Below, piece after piece: positions 48,784-58,591 of a DNA stretch of 64,000 nucleotides. The translations under genes and the position numbers were made by a program. Within the stretch, counting starts at the first letter, position 1. Each line of letters begins with the position of its first letter. The notes beneath the pieces were generated by a model. The model did no database searches. It saw only the letters and a list, made by a program, of their open reading frames with translations, and had not been told where the DNA came from. This DNA is from Actinopolymorpha alba DSM 45243 (GTDB taxonomy: Bacteria > Actinomycetota > Actinomycetes > Propionibacteriales > Actinopolymorphaceae), in NCBI RefSeq assembly GCF_000373925.1, contig NZ_KB892747.1, positions 38,824 through 102,823 of the forward strand. Direction: 5' to 3'.

Positions 48784-49629
48784 TCAGAAGAGGACCGTCA
48801 TGAACGTCGCGGTCTGGGTGAAGCCGACCCGGGCGTACGCGCGGCGCGCCGGCAGGTTGAAGTCGTTGACGTACAACGTCGCCACCGGAGCCACCTCCCG
48901 CAGCCCCGCGGCGACCACTGCCGCGACCCCCGCCGCCGCCAGCCGCTCCCCGCGCCGGTCGGGTCGCACCCACACGCCCTGGATCTGGAACGCGCGCGGC
49001 GTCGCGACACCGATCTCGGCCTTGAAGACCACCTCGTTGTTCTCGATCCGCGCGAACGCGTAGCCCCGGCTCACCAGGTCGGCGACCCGCCCACGGTAGT
49101 AGGCGCCGCCGTCCCGCGCCTCCGGCGACACCCCCAACTCCTCGCTGAAGAATGCGACGCTCGCGCGGTAGACCAGATCCAGCTCGTCCATCCGCACCCG
49201 GCGTACCAGCGGATCCGGGCGCACCGACGGCGGACGGCACATGGTGAGGAACGGCTGCTCCACCCGCACTCCCCGGGCGGGCCCCCACGACGGCTCCAGC
49301 GTCCGCCACATCGGGACGACCGCCTCGCGCGGGCCCCAGACCGACGAGCAGGTACGGCCGGCCCGGATCGCCCGGTCCGCGAACGCTACGGCCGCCGCGG
49401 GCGTCGCCGCGACCGGGACCAGGTTGGCGCCGGCGTAGCACAGGGAGACCAGTCGGCCGCGTTCCTCGAATCCCCACACCTGGGCACCCAGGCGGCGAAG
49501 GTCGGACCCCGCCGCCCGCAACCGGGCGTCGACGAAGACGTTCGTCGACGGGTCGGCGTCGAGAATCCGCCGGATAGCGGCGAGATCGGTGGTACGCAGA
49601 AGCCGAACCTGCTCGGTCGTTTCGAGCAT
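48784..49629 (-). CDS. GNAT family N-acetyltransferase with DUF4081 domain
   Basis: About 281 residues. The N-terminal half is the DUF4081 domain (ADPSTNVFVDARLRAAGSDL), the C-terminal half a GNAT fold with QIQGVWVRPDRRGERLAAAG as the acetyl-CoA pyrophosphate loop and VNDFNLPARRAYARVGF as the final beta-alpha block. Found directly after ispG in most actinobacteria, function not established. ATG 49629 follows GGAGGGCGG. Gap of 46 bases to ispG upstream. Confidence 0.9.
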   Translation of the reverse strand: MLETTEQVRLLRTTDLAAIRRILDADPSTNVFVDARLRAAGSDLRRLGAQVWGFEERGRLVSLCYAGANLVPVAATPAAAVAFADRAIRAGRTCSSVWGPREAVVPMWRTLEPSWGPARGVRVEQPFLTMCRPPSVRPDPLVRRVRMDELDLVYRASVAFFSEELGVSPEARDGGAYYRGRVADLVSRGYAFARIENNEVVFKAEIGVATPRAFQIQGVWVRPDRRGERLAAAGVAAVVAAGLREVAPVATLYVNDFNLPARRAYARVGFTQTATFMTVLF

Positions 49630-49675
49630 CCGCCCTCCTCCGCGTTCCTGGCCCGACGAAGGGGTACGCCGCCGA

Positions 49676-50836
49676 CTAGCGCACCACAACCTCGGGCGTG
49701 CCTGAGGGTACCCCGGCGCCCTTCAGATCCTCCGCGATCCGCATCGCCTCGTCGATCAGCGTCTCGACGATCTGGCTCTCGGGCACCGTCTTGACGACCT
49801 CGCCCTTGACGAAGATCTGGCCCTTGCCGTTGCCGGAGGCGACACCGAGGTCGGCCTCGCGCGCCTCACCCGGACCATTCACCACGCAGCCCATGACGGC
49901 GACGCGCAGCGGCACCTCCATGCCCTCCAACCCGGCCGTGACCTCCTCGGCCAGCGTGTAGACGTCCACCTGGGCCCGCCCGCAGGACGGGCAGGAGACG
50001 ATCTCGAGCTTGCGCGGGCGGAGGTTCAACGACTCGAGGATCTTGATGCCGACCTTGACCTCCTCGGCGGGAGGAGCAGACAGGGAGACCCGGATGGTGT
50101 CGCCGATGCCCTTGGACAGCAGCGCGCCGAACGCGACCGCGGACTTGATGGTGCCCTGGAACGCCGGACCGGCTTCGGTGACGCCGAGGTGCAGGGGGTA
50201 GTCGCACTGCTCGGCGAGGAGTTCGTACGCGCGGACCATGACCACCGGGTCGTGGTGCTTGACGGAGATCTTGAAGTCGCGGAAGTCGTGCTCCTCGAAG
50301 AGGCTGGCTTCCCACAACGCGGACTCCACCAGCGCCTCCGCGGTCGGCTTGCCGTACTTCTGGAGCAGCCGCGGGTCGAGCGAGCCGGCGTTCACACCGA
50401 TCCGGATGGACACACCGGCGTCAGCCGCGGCGCGGGAGATCTCCTTCACCTGGTCGTCGAACTTCCGGATGTTGCCGGGATTGACCCGGACCGCGGCACA
50501 GCCCGCATCGATCGCGGCGAAGACGTACTTTGGCTGGAAGTGGATGTCGGCGATCACCGGGATCTGGGACTTGCGGGCGATCGTCGGCAATGCCTCGGCG
50601 TCGTCCTGGCTCGGCACCGCCACCCGCACGATGTCGCACCCGGTCGCGGTGAGCTCCGCGATCTGCTGCAAGGTGGCGTTGACATCGGTCGTGGGGGTCG
50701 TCGTCATCGACTGCACCGAGACCGGCGCGTCGCCGCCGACGAGAACCTTGCCCACTCTGATCTGCCGGGTCTTGCGGCGCTCGGCCAGGGTCGGTGACGG
50801 CGTGGTTGGCATACCCAGATCGATGCTTGTCACCAT
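49676..50836 (-). CDS. ispG: 4-hydroxy-3-methylbut-2-en-1-yl diphosphate synthase
   Basis: A 386-residue iron-sulphur enzyme of the MEP isoprenoid pathway. It reduces methylerythritol cyclodiphosphate to HMBPP. The TIM-barrel half contains [20 protein letters not shown] and [20 protein letters not shown]. The [4Fe-4S] ligands are in [11 protein letters not shown] (two Cys) and [10 protein letters not shown] (one Cys), with the conserved Glu as fourth ligand. Lies with dxr and the M50 protease in the standard actinobacterial dxr-rseP-ispG order, so two steps of the MEP pathway are co-located. Confidence 0.97.
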   Translation of the reverse strand: MVTSIDLGMPTTPSPTLAERRKTRQIRVGKVLVGGDAPVSVQSMTTTPTTDVNATLQQIAELTATGCDIVRVAVPSQDDAEALPTIARKSQIPVIADIHFQPKYVFAAIDAGCAAVRVNPGNIRKFDDQVKEISRAAADAGVSIRIGVNAGSLDPRLLQKYGKPTAEALVESALWEASLFEEHDFRDFKISVKHHDPVVMVRAYELLAEQCDYPLHLGVTEAGPAFQGTIKSAVAFGALLSKGIGDTIRVSLSAPPAEEVKVGIKILESLNLRPRKLEIVSCPSCGRAQVDVYTLAEEVTAGLEGMEVPLRVAVMGCVVNGPGEAREADLGVASGNGKGQIFVKGEVVKTVPESQIVETLIDEAMRIAEDLKGAGVPSGTPEVVVR

Positions 50837-50905
50837 CTGTCCTTCGGTGCGGGTCCCGCGCGCTCTCGCGGCCGGTCAACCATCAGGGTTCCATCCTCCG
50901 GCTCG

Positions 50906-52186
50906 TCATATGCGTACGGGGTTGACGATGTCGGCGTACAGCAGAATGACGCCCATCACCACGATGACGCTGGCGACCGCGTAGGCGAGCGGCAGGGCGC
51001 GGGCGACGTCGACGTATCCCGGATCCGGCTTGCCCCGCAGGCGGGCGAACGCGCGCCGGAGCCCTTCGTAGATCGCGCCGGCCATGTGGCCGCCGTCCAG
51101 CGGCAGGAGCGGGATGAAGTTGAACAACGCGACGAAGAGGTTCAGAGCGGCAAGCCACTGGACGAACCCCGCGATGCGTACCGAAACGGGCACCTCAGCG
51201 GTGGCGATCTGGCCGGCGACGCGGCTCGCTCCGACGATGCTCATCGGGCTGTCCATGGCGCGTTCGTCGCCGAACGCGGCCCGCGCCACTCCGACCATGC
51301 GCTCGGGCAGGTGCGCCATCGCCTCGACGGTGGCCACGGTGAGCCGGCCCATCTCGGAGACGACAGCGACCGGCCCCTGTCGCTCGTATACCTGTGCCGG
51401 AGTGATGCCGAGGAAGCCGACCCGCTGCAACTCGGACGGGTTGGTGGGGTTGGGCCGGTCGGCGGCGATCAGGTTGGCGTGCAGGGTCTTCTGCTGGCCG
51501 TCCCGCTCCACCACGATGGTCGTACGGCTGGCGCCGGCCTCCCGGATCAGCTTGGACACCTGGTCCCAGGTGGTGATGTGTACGCCGTTGAACTCGACGA
51601 TCCGGTCACCCGCCTGGAGTCCGGCCTGCTTCGCCGGTGAGATCGGGTCCTGGGGAGTGCACTCGCGCTGGCCCGCGGCAGCCGGGATCACACAGTCGGG
51701 CACCGCGCTCACAGTCGGCTTGGGGACCGCGATCCCGAAGCCCATGAGGACCACCGAGAAGAGGATCACCGCGAGGAAGACGTTCATGAGCGGACCGCCG
51801 CTCATGATGATGAGCTTCTGCCACCACTTCTTGGTGTAGAAGAGGCGGTGCTCCTGGCCGGGCGGCGTCTCCTCGGCGGAGGCGGTGCGGGCCTCCTCGA
51901 TCAGCGTCTGGAACGGGCCGGTGCTCGACCGCCGCATCCGTCCGTCAGACGCCGGCGGGAACATCCCGATCATCCGGACGAACCCGCCGAACGGGATCAG
52001 CTTGACGCCGTACTCCGTCTCGCCTCGCCGGCGGGACCACAGGGTCTTGCCGAAACCCACCATGAACTGCGTGACCCGGACGTTGAAAAGCTTCGCCGGC
52101 ACCATGTGGCCCACCTCGTGCAGAGCCACCGAAGCGAGGACGCCCGCGAAGAAGACAAGTGCTCCGAGGATCGCGATCAGGTCCAT
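50906..52186 (-). CDS. Site-2 family (M50) intramembrane metalloprotease, RseP/Rip1-like
   Basis: About 426 residues. The zinc motif HEVGH is in the first membrane helix (about residues 23-27: [16 protein letters not shown]), and the third ligand is in [12 protein letters not shown] near residue 375. A PDZ domain lies between (about 195-275: [20 protein letters not shown]). Homologues (Rip1 in mycobacteria) cut membrane-bound anti-sigma factors. The ATG at 52186 overlaps the end of dxr by 10 bases, so expression is coupled to dxr. Confidence 0.94.
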   Translation of the reverse strand: MDLIAILGALVFFAGVLASVALHEVGHMVPAKLFNVRVTQFMVGFGKTLWSRRRGETEYGVKLIPFGGFVRMIGMFPPASDGRMRRSSTGPFQTLIEEARTASAEETPPGQEHRLFYTKKWWQKLIIMSGGPLMNVFLAVILFSVVLMGFGIAVPKPTVSAVPDCVIPAAAGQRECTPQDPISPAKQAGLQAGDRIVEFNGVHITTWDQVSKLIREAGASRTTIVVERDGQQKTLHANLIAADRPNPTNPSELQRVGFLGITPAQVYERQGPVAVVSEMGRLTVATVEAMAHLPERMVGVARAAFGDERAMDSPMSIVGASRVAGQIATAEVPVSVRIAGFVQWLAALNLFVALFNFIPLLPLDGGHMAGAIYEGLRRAFARLRGKPDPGYVDVARALPLAYAVASVIVVMGVILLYADIVNPVRI

Positions 52187-53424
52187 GTGGAGGCGCCTTC
52201 CTGGTTGACCGGTGCGGCCGTGTGCGGGTCGATGAGCTGCCGGGCTCGCTCGCGGGCCCATGACTCGGCTTCGAGGACGTCCTCGAGGGTCGCCGGCGTG
52301 CTACCGCCGCCAGCGTCGTGAGGGTACTCCGCGAGGACGGCAGCCACCGTATCCACGATGCCGAGGAAGGGCAGCCGGCCAGCGGTGAACGCGGCCACGC
52401 ACTCCTCGTTGGCGGCGTTGTAGACGGCTGGCGCCGCGCCGCCGCGGATCCCGGCCTCGCGGGCCAGTTGGACCGCAGGGAAGGCGTCGTTGTCGAGGGG
52501 TTCGAACTCCCACGCCGTCGCCTTCGACCAGTCACAGGGCGGCGCGGCGTCTGGCACCCGGTCGGGCCAGCCCAGCGCGAGTGCGATGGTCAGCCGCATG
52601 TCGGGCGGGCTAGCCTGCGCGATCGTCGAGCCGTCGTAGAACTCCACCATCGAGTGCACGATCGACTGCGGGTGGACCACGACCTCGATGTCGGCGTACG
52701 GAACGTCGAACAACTCGTGCGCCTCGATCACCTCCAGGCCCTTGTTGACCAGGGTCGCGGAGTTGATCGTGATCACGTGGCCCATGTTCCAGGTGGGGTG
52801 GGCGAGGGCCTGCTCCGGGGTCACCTCGCCGAGCTCCGACCGAGCCCGCCCGCGGAAGGGGCCGCCGCTCGCGGTGACCACGAGCCGGCGTACCTCGGAG
52901 CGGGCGCCGCCACGCAGGCACTGGGCGAGCGCGGTGTGCTCGGAGTCGACCGGAACGATCTGACCTGGCTTGGCGGCGGCCTTCACCAGCGAACCGCCCG
53001 CGATCAGGGACTCCTTGTTGGCGAGCGCGAGGGTCCGGCCGGTCGCGAGTGCGGCCAACGTGGGCGCGAGTCCCTGCGACTTGTCGATGCCGTTGAGAAC
53101 GACGTCACACGGCCACTGGGCGAGCTCGGTGGCGGCGTCGGGCCCGGCGAGGATCTTGGGGACCTTGAACTCTCCCTGGGAGTATCCCCGCCGCTGGGCC
53201 TCGGCGTAGAACGCGAGCTGGAGGTCCTGGACCGCGGTCGCCCTAGCGACAGCCACGACGTCGACGCCGAGATCGAGGGCCTGGTGGGCGAGGACGTCGA
53301 TCTGACCGCCGCCCGCCGCGAGCCCGACGACCCGGAACCGGTCAGGGTTACGGCGTACGACGTCGATCGCCTGAGTGCCGATCGAGCCCGTCGAGCCGAG
53401 GAGTACGACCTCTCGCATGCGCAT
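52177..53424 (-). CDS. dxr: 1-deoxy-D-xylulose 5-phosphate reductoisomerase
   Basis: About 415 residues; first dedicated enzyme of the MEP pathway. The NADPH loop [16 protein letters not shown] begins near residue 7. The active-site block [12 protein letters not shown] and the [13 protein letters not shown] motif (metal and substrate), plus [15 protein letters not shown], are intact. C-terminal helices end [11 protein letters not shown]. Three ATGs lie close together (53436, 53424, 53418); 53424 has a well-placed AGGGAG. Upstream frame extension lacks family similarity. Confidence 0.95.
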   Translation of the reverse strand: MRMREVVLLGSTGSIGTQAIDVVRRNPDRFRVVGLAAGGGQIDVLAHQALDLGVDVVAVARATAVQDLQLAFYAEAQRRGYSQGEFKVPKILAGPDAATELAQWPCDVVLNGIDKSQGLAPTLAALATGRTLALANKESLIAGGSLVKAAAKPGQIVPVDSEHTALAQCLRGGARSEVRRLVVTASGGPFRGRARSELGEVTPEQALAHPTWNMGHVITINSATLVNKGLEVIEAHELFDVPYADIEVVVHPQSIVHSMVEFYDGSTIAQASPPDMRLTIALALGWPDRVPDAAPPCDWSKATAWEFEPLDNDAFPAVQLAREAGIRGGAAPAVYNAANEECVAAFTAGRLPFLGIVDTVAAVLAEYPHDAGGGSTPATLEDVLEAESWARERARQLIDPHTAAPVNQEGASTWT

Positions 53425-53805
53425 AGTCTCCCTCATGGACCTGAGCGTTCGCTGGACGAGCGGCCGCCGGGCGCGCAGGGCCGAGCCTGAGGGGACCTCT
53501 CGGCGGAAGAAAATTGAAGGGCCGGTGTGGCGGTCGCCTCTCGGCGAATGGCGCGACGCGGCTCCAGCCAAACGGTATTCCGCGACGGCTGTTGGTGAGG
53601 CCCGGGGACACGGACCACACCGACCCGGGTGGTGTAGCACCCAGGCCTACCGATCTATTCCGGGTCGGCGGGAATCTGTCGGAAATTTCTGTCGCGGATG
53701 ACTTATGGGTATGCCGTTGTTGACCCGGTCTGCTGTTGATCTGCCCGGCCGCCGAACGCCAATCCTCCGAACGCCAATCCTCCGAATGGAAGGGGTAGCG
53801 ACCAC
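53425..53805. other. Intergenic region with 15-bp tandem repeat
   Basis: A 381-base gap between the divergent dxr and F420 oxidoreductase genes; both promoters must lie here, but no box stands out. A 15-base unit (CCGAACGCCAATCCT) is repeated exactly at 53752-53766 and 53767-53781, followed by a partial third copy, ending 16 bases before the downstream start. Confidence 0.6.
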
Positions 53806-54720
53806 ATGCCATCCACTGCCGCCACCACCAGCGCACTGAAGGGACGCCTCGGGCCCGTCGGCGTCTGGCTCGGCGCCCTGAACTCCGCACCCACCACCGC
53901 GGCGCGCGAGGCCGCCGCCGAGGTCGACGAGCTGGGGTACGGCTCGCTGTGGGTCTCGGAGAGCCCGGTGACGAAGGACCCCTTCACCGCGTCCACGCTC
54001 CTGCTCGGCGCGACGGGTCGGCTGATCGTCGGGACCGGTATCGCCAACGTCTGGGCGCGGGACGCGGTCGCGACGAACGCCGCCACCATGACGATCGCGG
54101 AGGCCTACCCCGGGCGGTTCATCCTCGGGCTCGGCGTGAGCCACCAGCCGATCGTGAACGTACGCGGCCATGTGTACGAAAGGCCGCTCGCGAAGATGCG
54201 GAGCTACCTCGACGAGCTGGACGCGGCGGCATACGAAGGCCCCCGCCCGGCAGAACCGGCGCCGCGGGTGCTGGCCGCTCTCCGGCCGAAGATGCTCGAG
54301 CTTGCCCGCGACCGCGCCGACGGCGCCCATCCGTACTTCGTACCCACCTCGCACACCGCGCGGGCCCGCGAGGCTCTCGGTCCGTCGCCGCTACTCGTCC
54401 CCGAGCAGGCGGTGGTCGTGGAGACCGATCCGGACCGAGCCCGCGGGATCGCCCGGGCGTACATGTCGATGTACCTCACGCTCCCCAACTACGTGAACAA
54501 CCTGCGCACTCTGGGGTTCGCCGACGAGGACGTCGAGGGCGGCGGGAGTGACCGGCTGGTGGACGCGGTGGTGGCCTGGGGCGACGTCGAGGCGATCAAG
54601 GCCCGGGTCGACGAGCACCTCGCCGGCGGCGCGGACCACGTACTCCTCCAGCCGCTCGCGCCGCGCGACGGCCTCGGGCTCGACCAACTGCGGACCCTCG
54701 CGCCCGCCCTGGTGAGCTAG
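53806..54720 (+). CDS. LLM class F420-dependent oxidoreductase (TIGR03620-like)
   Basis: A 304-residue luciferase-like monooxygenase-fold protein. The opening GPVGVWLGALNSAPTTAARE and ELGYGSLWVSESPVTKDPFT, and the GRFILGLGVSH strand, match the actinobacterial TIGR03620 family that uses coenzyme F420 rather than FMN. Substrate unknown. A single gene with its own ribosome site AAGGGG. It converges on folD, with 16 bases between the ends. Confidence 0.85.
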   Translation: MPSTAATTSALKGRLGPVGVWLGALNSAPTTAAREAAAEVDELGYGSLWVSESPVTKDPFTASTLLLGATGRLIVGTGIANVWARDAVATNAATMTIAEAYPGRFILGLGVSHQPIVNVRGHVYERPLAKMRSYLDELDAAAYEGPRPAEPAPRVLAALRPKMLELARDRADGAHPYFVPTSHTARAREALGPSPLLVPEQAVVVETDPDRARGIARAYMSMYLTLPNYVNNLRTLGFADEDVEGGGSDRLVDAVVAWGDVEAIKARVDEHLAGGADHVLLQPLAPRDGLGLDQLRTLAPALVS

Positions 54721-54736
54721 CCCCGCCGAGGGTCAG

Positions 54737-55591
54737 CTAGCCGGCCGAGGCTTCGGCGGCGTCCACGATGTTGGTCAGCAGCATCGCGCGGGTCATCGGA
54801 CCGACGCCGCCCGGCATCGGAGCCAGCCAGCCGGCAACCTCGCGTACGCCCGGATCGACGTCACCCACGAGGCCGGCGTCCGTGCGGGTGATGCCGACGT
54901 CGAGCACCGCCGCGCCGGGCCGGACCATCGCCGGCGTGATGAGTCCGGGTACGCCGGCCGCGGCCACCACGATGTCGGCAGCCCGCACGTGGGCGGCGAG
55001 GTCCTTGGTCCGGGTGTGGCACAGCGTCACGGTGGCGTTCTCCGACCGGCGGGTCAGGATCAACCCGAGCGGGCGCCCGACGGTGATGCCCCGCCCGATC
55101 ACGCAGACCTCCGCCCCGGCGATCTCCACGTCGTACCGCCGCAGTAACTCCACGATCCCGCGCGGCGTGCACGGCAGCGGCGCGGGCTTGCCGTGGACCA
55201 GCCAGCCGAGGTTGACCGGGTGCAGGCCGTCGGCGTCCTTGGCTGGGTCCATCAGGGCGAGGACGCGGTTGGCGTCGAGTCCCTTCGGCAGGGGCAGCTG
55301 GACGATGTAGCCGGTGCACCCGGGGTCGTCGTTCAGCCGGTAGACGGCATCCTCAACCTCGGCCTGCGTCGCGGTCGCCGGCAACTCCACCTGGATGCTC
55401 GCGATGCCGACCTGGGCGCAGTCGCGGTGCTTGCCGCGGACGTACGCGTGACTGCCCGGGTCGTCACCCACGAGCACCGTGCCGAGTCCGGGGGTGATGC
55501 CGCGCGCCCGCAGCGCCGCCACCCGGGCGGTCAGGTCGGCCCGGATCGCCGCCGCCGTCGCCTTGCCGTCCAGAATCCGCGCCGTACTCAT
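54737..55591 (-). CDS. folD: Methylenetetrahydrofolate dehydrogenase / cyclohydrolase
   Basis: A 284-residue bifunctional enzyme that interconverts methylene-, methenyl- and 10-formyl-THF. Typical blocks: [16 protein letters not shown] with the catalytic Lys, [20 protein letters not shown], and the Rossmann loop [17 protein letters not shown]. The C-terminal [14 protein letters not shown] is conserved. Starts with ATG. The next gene upstream is purU (51 bases), so a one-carbon pair is co-transcribed. Confidence 0.96.
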   Translation of the reverse strand: MSTARILDGKATAAAIRADLTARVAALRARGITPGLGTVLVGDDPGSHAYVRGKHRDCAQVGIASIQVELPATATQAEVEDAVYRLNDDPGCTGYIVQLPLPKGLDANRVLALMDPAKDADGLHPVNLGWLVHGKPAPLPCTPRGIVELLRRYDVEIAGAEVCVIGRGITVGRPLGLILTRRSENATVTLCHTRTKDLAAHVRAADIVVAAAGVPGLITPAMVRPGAAVLDVGITRTDAGLVGDVDPGVREVAGWLAPMPGGVGPMTRAMLLTNIVDAAEASAG

Positions 55592-55642
55592 CGTCGTGTT
55601 CTCCTCGTCAACTCACACCGGACAGGGTTCACGGACAGGGGG

Positions 55643-56515
55643 TCAGCGGAAGACCACCGTTCTGGTGCCGTTCAGGATCACCCGGTGCTCCAGGTGCCAG
55701 GTCACCGCGCGGGCGAGGGCGAGGCACTCGAGGTCCCGCCCGACGGCGGCCAGCTTCGCCGGGGTCAGCGCGTGGTCGACCCGCGCGACCTCCTGCTCGA
55801 TGATCGGCCCCTCGTCGAGCGTCTCGGTCACGTAGTGTGCGGTCGCGCCGATCAGCTTCACGCCGCGTTCGTACGCCTGGTGGTAGGGCCGCGCGCCCTT
55901 GAAGCTCGGCAGGAACGAATGGTGGATGTTGATCGCCCGCCCGACCAGCTTCTCGCACAGCTCGTGCGACAGGACCTGCATGTACCGCGCCAGCACGACC
56001 AGGTCCACCCCTGCCTTGGTGATGAGGTCGAGGATCCGCTCTTCCTGGGTCGTCCTCGTCTCGGGGGTGACCGGGAGATGGTGGAACGGCACACCGACGG
56101 ACTCCACCATCGAGCCCGCATCCGGGTGGTTGGAGACGACGGCCACGATGTCGGCGGGAATCGCACCCACCCGGCAGCGGTAGAGCAGGTCGTTGAGGCA
56201 GTGGTCCTGCTTGGAGACCAGCACCATCAGCCGCTGGCGGTTGGACAGGTCGCGCAGCTGCCAGTCCATCCCGAACGCCGCACCGACCGGCGCGAACTTC
56301 ACCTGGAGTGCCTCGAGCGTCACCTCCGGCGACTCCGACTGGACGTGCACCCGCATGAAGAAGCGGCCGTCCAGCCGGTCGCTGAACTGCTGGCTGTCGA
56401 CGATGTTGCAGTGGTGCTCGGCCAGGAAGCCCGAGACGGCGTGGACGATACCGAGCCGGTCCGCACACGACAGGGTCAGGACGAACTCGCGGCGTACGTC
56501 GGCACTCATGCTCAC
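55643..56515 (-). CDS. purU: Formyltetrahydrofolate deformylase
   Basis: About 290 residues. An N-terminal ACT domain (VLTLSCADRLGIVHAVSGFL) senses a regulator, methionine or glycine in E. coli. The formyltransferase-fold half has VVSNHPDAGSMVESVGVPFH, the HHSFLPSFKGARPYHQAYER block and TAHYVTETLDEGPIIEQ. It hydrolyses 10-formyl-THF to formate and THF, balancing the folate pool. Start GTG 56515 or, better, ATG 56509, with GAGGAG upstream. Upstream of folD on the same strand. Confidence 0.95.
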   Translation of the reverse strand: MSMSADVRREFVLTLSCADRLGIVHAVSGFLAEHHCNIVDSQQFSDRLDGRFFMRVHVQSESPEVTLEALQVKFAPVGAAFGMDWQLRDLSNRQRLMVLVSKQDHCLNDLLYRCRVGAIPADIVAVVSNHPDAGSMVESVGVPFHHLPVTPETRTTQEERILDLITKAGVDLVVLARYMQVLSHELCEKLVGRAINIHHSFLPSFKGARPYHQAYERGVKLIGATAHYVTETLDEGPIIEQEVARVDHALTPAKLAAVGRDLECLALARAVTWHLEHRVILNGTRTVVFR

Positions 56516-56706
56516 TCCTCGGACAGACTCACGTCCCCCGGACCCCGGTCGCGGGTTCCGGACGCCGCCATTCTCCTGGGCGCCCCCTCGCCAGGACCGC
56601 CCGACCCGGCATCGAGTCGCGGGCGACGGGAGCCGAAGACGGAGAAATCGGGCTCATCCGGACATCGCCTGGTGATCGTCATCCTCCGGCGAGGCATCAT
56701 GCAGGC

Positions 56707-57255
56707 ATGGGGACCGACAACGAATGGATCCTCCGAGCACGGCGCGAAACGCCGCTCCAGCGAGCCGACCGGAACTTCCAGGATCTGCTCGCCGAACTCC
56801 GTGTGCTGCAGACCGGCGTCCAGATCCTCTTCGGCTTCCTGCTGATCCTCGCGGTGCAACCGAGGTTCGCCGAAGCCACGCCGTTCGGTCGAGGCGTCTA
56901 CGTCGTCACTCTCCTCCTGTGCTGTGCCGCGACGGCCCTCCTCATGGCGCCGGTCGCCGTCCACCGGGCGATGTTCGCCAAGGGGCGTAAACAGGAGGTC
57001 GTCCGCGTGTCCAACCGGCTCGCTCTGGGCGGCATGGCGTCGCTCTTCCTCGCCATCGTCAGCGCCGTCCTGCTCGTCCTCGATCTCGTCTTCGGCCTCG
57101 TCATCGCGATCGTTCTGGCCACCTTGGTGGCCGTGCTGTTCGCGATGCTGTGGTACGTCCTGCCGGTGCGCCGGCTCCTGGCTCGCAGGCCCGGACCAGA
57201 CGCGGAGTACCGCCCCGGCGCGGGCCCGGGTGGCTCCGGCACCGACGCTCGCTGA
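56707..57255 (+). CDS. DUF6328 family membrane protein
   Basis: A 182-residue protein. The N-terminal RNFQDLLAELRVLQTGVQIL leading into FGFLLILAVQPRF is the DUF6328 signature. Four hydrophobic helices span about residues 38-55, 65-85, 106-128 and 130-150; the tail is polar and Gly/Pro-rich. No known function. Divergent from purU and upstream of the kinase gene by 106 bases, without obvious functional link. Confidence 0.8.
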   Translation: MGTDNEWILRARRETPLQRADRNFQDLLAELRVLQTGVQILFGFLLILAVQPRFAEATPFGRGVYVVTLLLCCAATALLMAPVAVHRAMFAKGRKQEVVRVSNRLALGGMASLFLAIVSAVLLVLDLVFGLVIAIVLATLVAVLFAMLWYVLPVRRLLARRPGPDAEYRPGAGPGGSGTDAR

Positions 57256-57361
57256 CGGCCGTTGTCCGTGTACGGGATGTGCCGATTGCGCGGTGCACGT
57301 TCCAGGCGTAGCTTGCGCGCATGCACGCAGCGCTTCCCGCGATCCAGGAAACGGCGCGCTG

Positions 57362-58591
57362 ATGCGTGCGACCGTCGCGGTGGTCGCCGACGACCTCACC
57401 GGCGCCGCCGACACAGGAGTCGGGTTCCTACAGACCGGCCTCGCGACCACGGTGGCCTGGGCTGAGCCCTCCCTCGACACCGCCCTGACCGCCCGGACCG
57501 ATGTCCTGGCCATCGACACCCGGACCCGGGCGAGCGGCCCGGACTCGGCCGAGGCGAGGACCTCCGAGGTCGTCGCGTCGCTCCGCGCGGCTGGAGTCAG
57601 GACGCTCTACAAGAAGGCCGACTCGATCCTGCGCGGCCACCTCGGCCCCGAAGTCAAGGCGGCCTTGACAGCGTGGGAACCAGGTGCGGTCGCCGTGGTC
57701 GCGTTGGCGTTCCCCGGTACGGGCCGGACCACTGTCGGCGGGCGGCAGCATGTCGACGGAGCTCCCCTGGACAAGCCGCCCATCCATGAACTCCTCGAGC
57801 GGTCGGGGATCGCCACGAGGCACCTCGACCTGCGGGCGGTGCGCGCGGGAGACCTCGCCGCGGCGTTCGGCGCGGTCCGCGCGACCGGCATACGCGCGCT
57901 CGTGTGCGACGCCGCGAACGACGGCGACCTGCGGGCGATCGTGCGGGCCGGAAGCCTGCTCGACTCCCCCGTCGTCTGGGTCGGCTCGGGCGGGCTGGCC
58001 CCGGCCCTGGCCGCCAACCCGGCGTTGACAGGAACGCCCAACGGGGCGCCCGCTCCCCGACCGGAGGCGAACGGCTCGGCCCCGATCCTCGTCGCGATCG
58101 GCAGCGCGAGCGATGTCGCCCGCGCGCAGGCGGCCCGGGTGGCCGCCGAGGGCGCCACGCACGTCACCATCCCGGCCGCCGCCCTGGATGGTACGAACGA
58201 CACGGCCGGTCCGGCGTTCGCCGACGAGATCGCGAGTTGCCTACGCCGCGGCGACGACGTGGTCGTCACGCTCGGCGCCGAGACCGGCGCGCGTGGCGGG
58301 GACGACGCCGGACTCGCTCGGCGGCTCGGTGAACTCCTCCGCCCGTGCGCGCCCCTCGTCGGCGGCCTGGTCGCCACCGGCGGCGACACCGCGACCGGCG
58401 TACTCCGTGCCTGGCACACGAGCGCCCTCCGCCTCGTGGAGGAGGTCGAACCCGGCGTACCCCTCGCCATCAGCGTCGCTCCACGGCCGATCCCGGTCGT
58501 GACGAAGGCGGGAGCGTTCGGGTCCACCGAGACCCTTGCCTTTGCCCGTGCCAGGCTGAAGGCGTTGCTCACCCTGGAAGGAGACGGATGA
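57362..58591 (+). CDS. Four-carbon acid sugar kinase (DUF1537), threonate/erythronate kinase-like
   Basis: A 409-residue kinase. The N-terminal DDLTGAADTGVGF (residues 9-21) and LYKKADSILRGHLGPEVKAA near 80 are the substrate-binding blocks of the DUF1537 N domain. The C-terminal nucleotide-binding part has LVATGGDTATGVLRAW near 340 and AVLxTKxGxFG-like VVTKAGAFGSTETLAF. Characterised members phosphorylate D-threonate, L-threonate or D-erythronate at O4. It overlaps the next gene (pdxA2-like) by four bases (ATGA), matching the DtnK-PdxA2 pair. Start ATG has no strong site upstream. Confidence 0.88.
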   Translation: MRATVAVVADDLTGAADTGVGFLQTGLATTVAWAEPSLDTALTARTDVLAIDTRTRASGPDSAEARTSEVVASLRAAGVRTLYKKADSILRGHLGPEVKAALTAWEPGAVAVVALAFPGTGRTTVGGRQHVDGAPLDKPPIHELLERSGIATRHLDLRAVRAGDLAAAFGAVRATGIRALVCDAANDGDLRAIVRAGSLLDSPVVWVGSGGLAPALAANPALTGTPNGAPAPRPEANGSAPILVAIGSASDVARAQAARVAAEGATHVTIPAAALDGTNDTAGPAFADEIASCLRRGDDVVVTLGAETGARGGDDAGLARRLGELLRPCAPLVGGLVATGGDTATGVLRAWHTSALRLVEEVEPGVPLAISVAPRPIPVVTKAGAFGSTETLAFARARLKALLTLEGDG

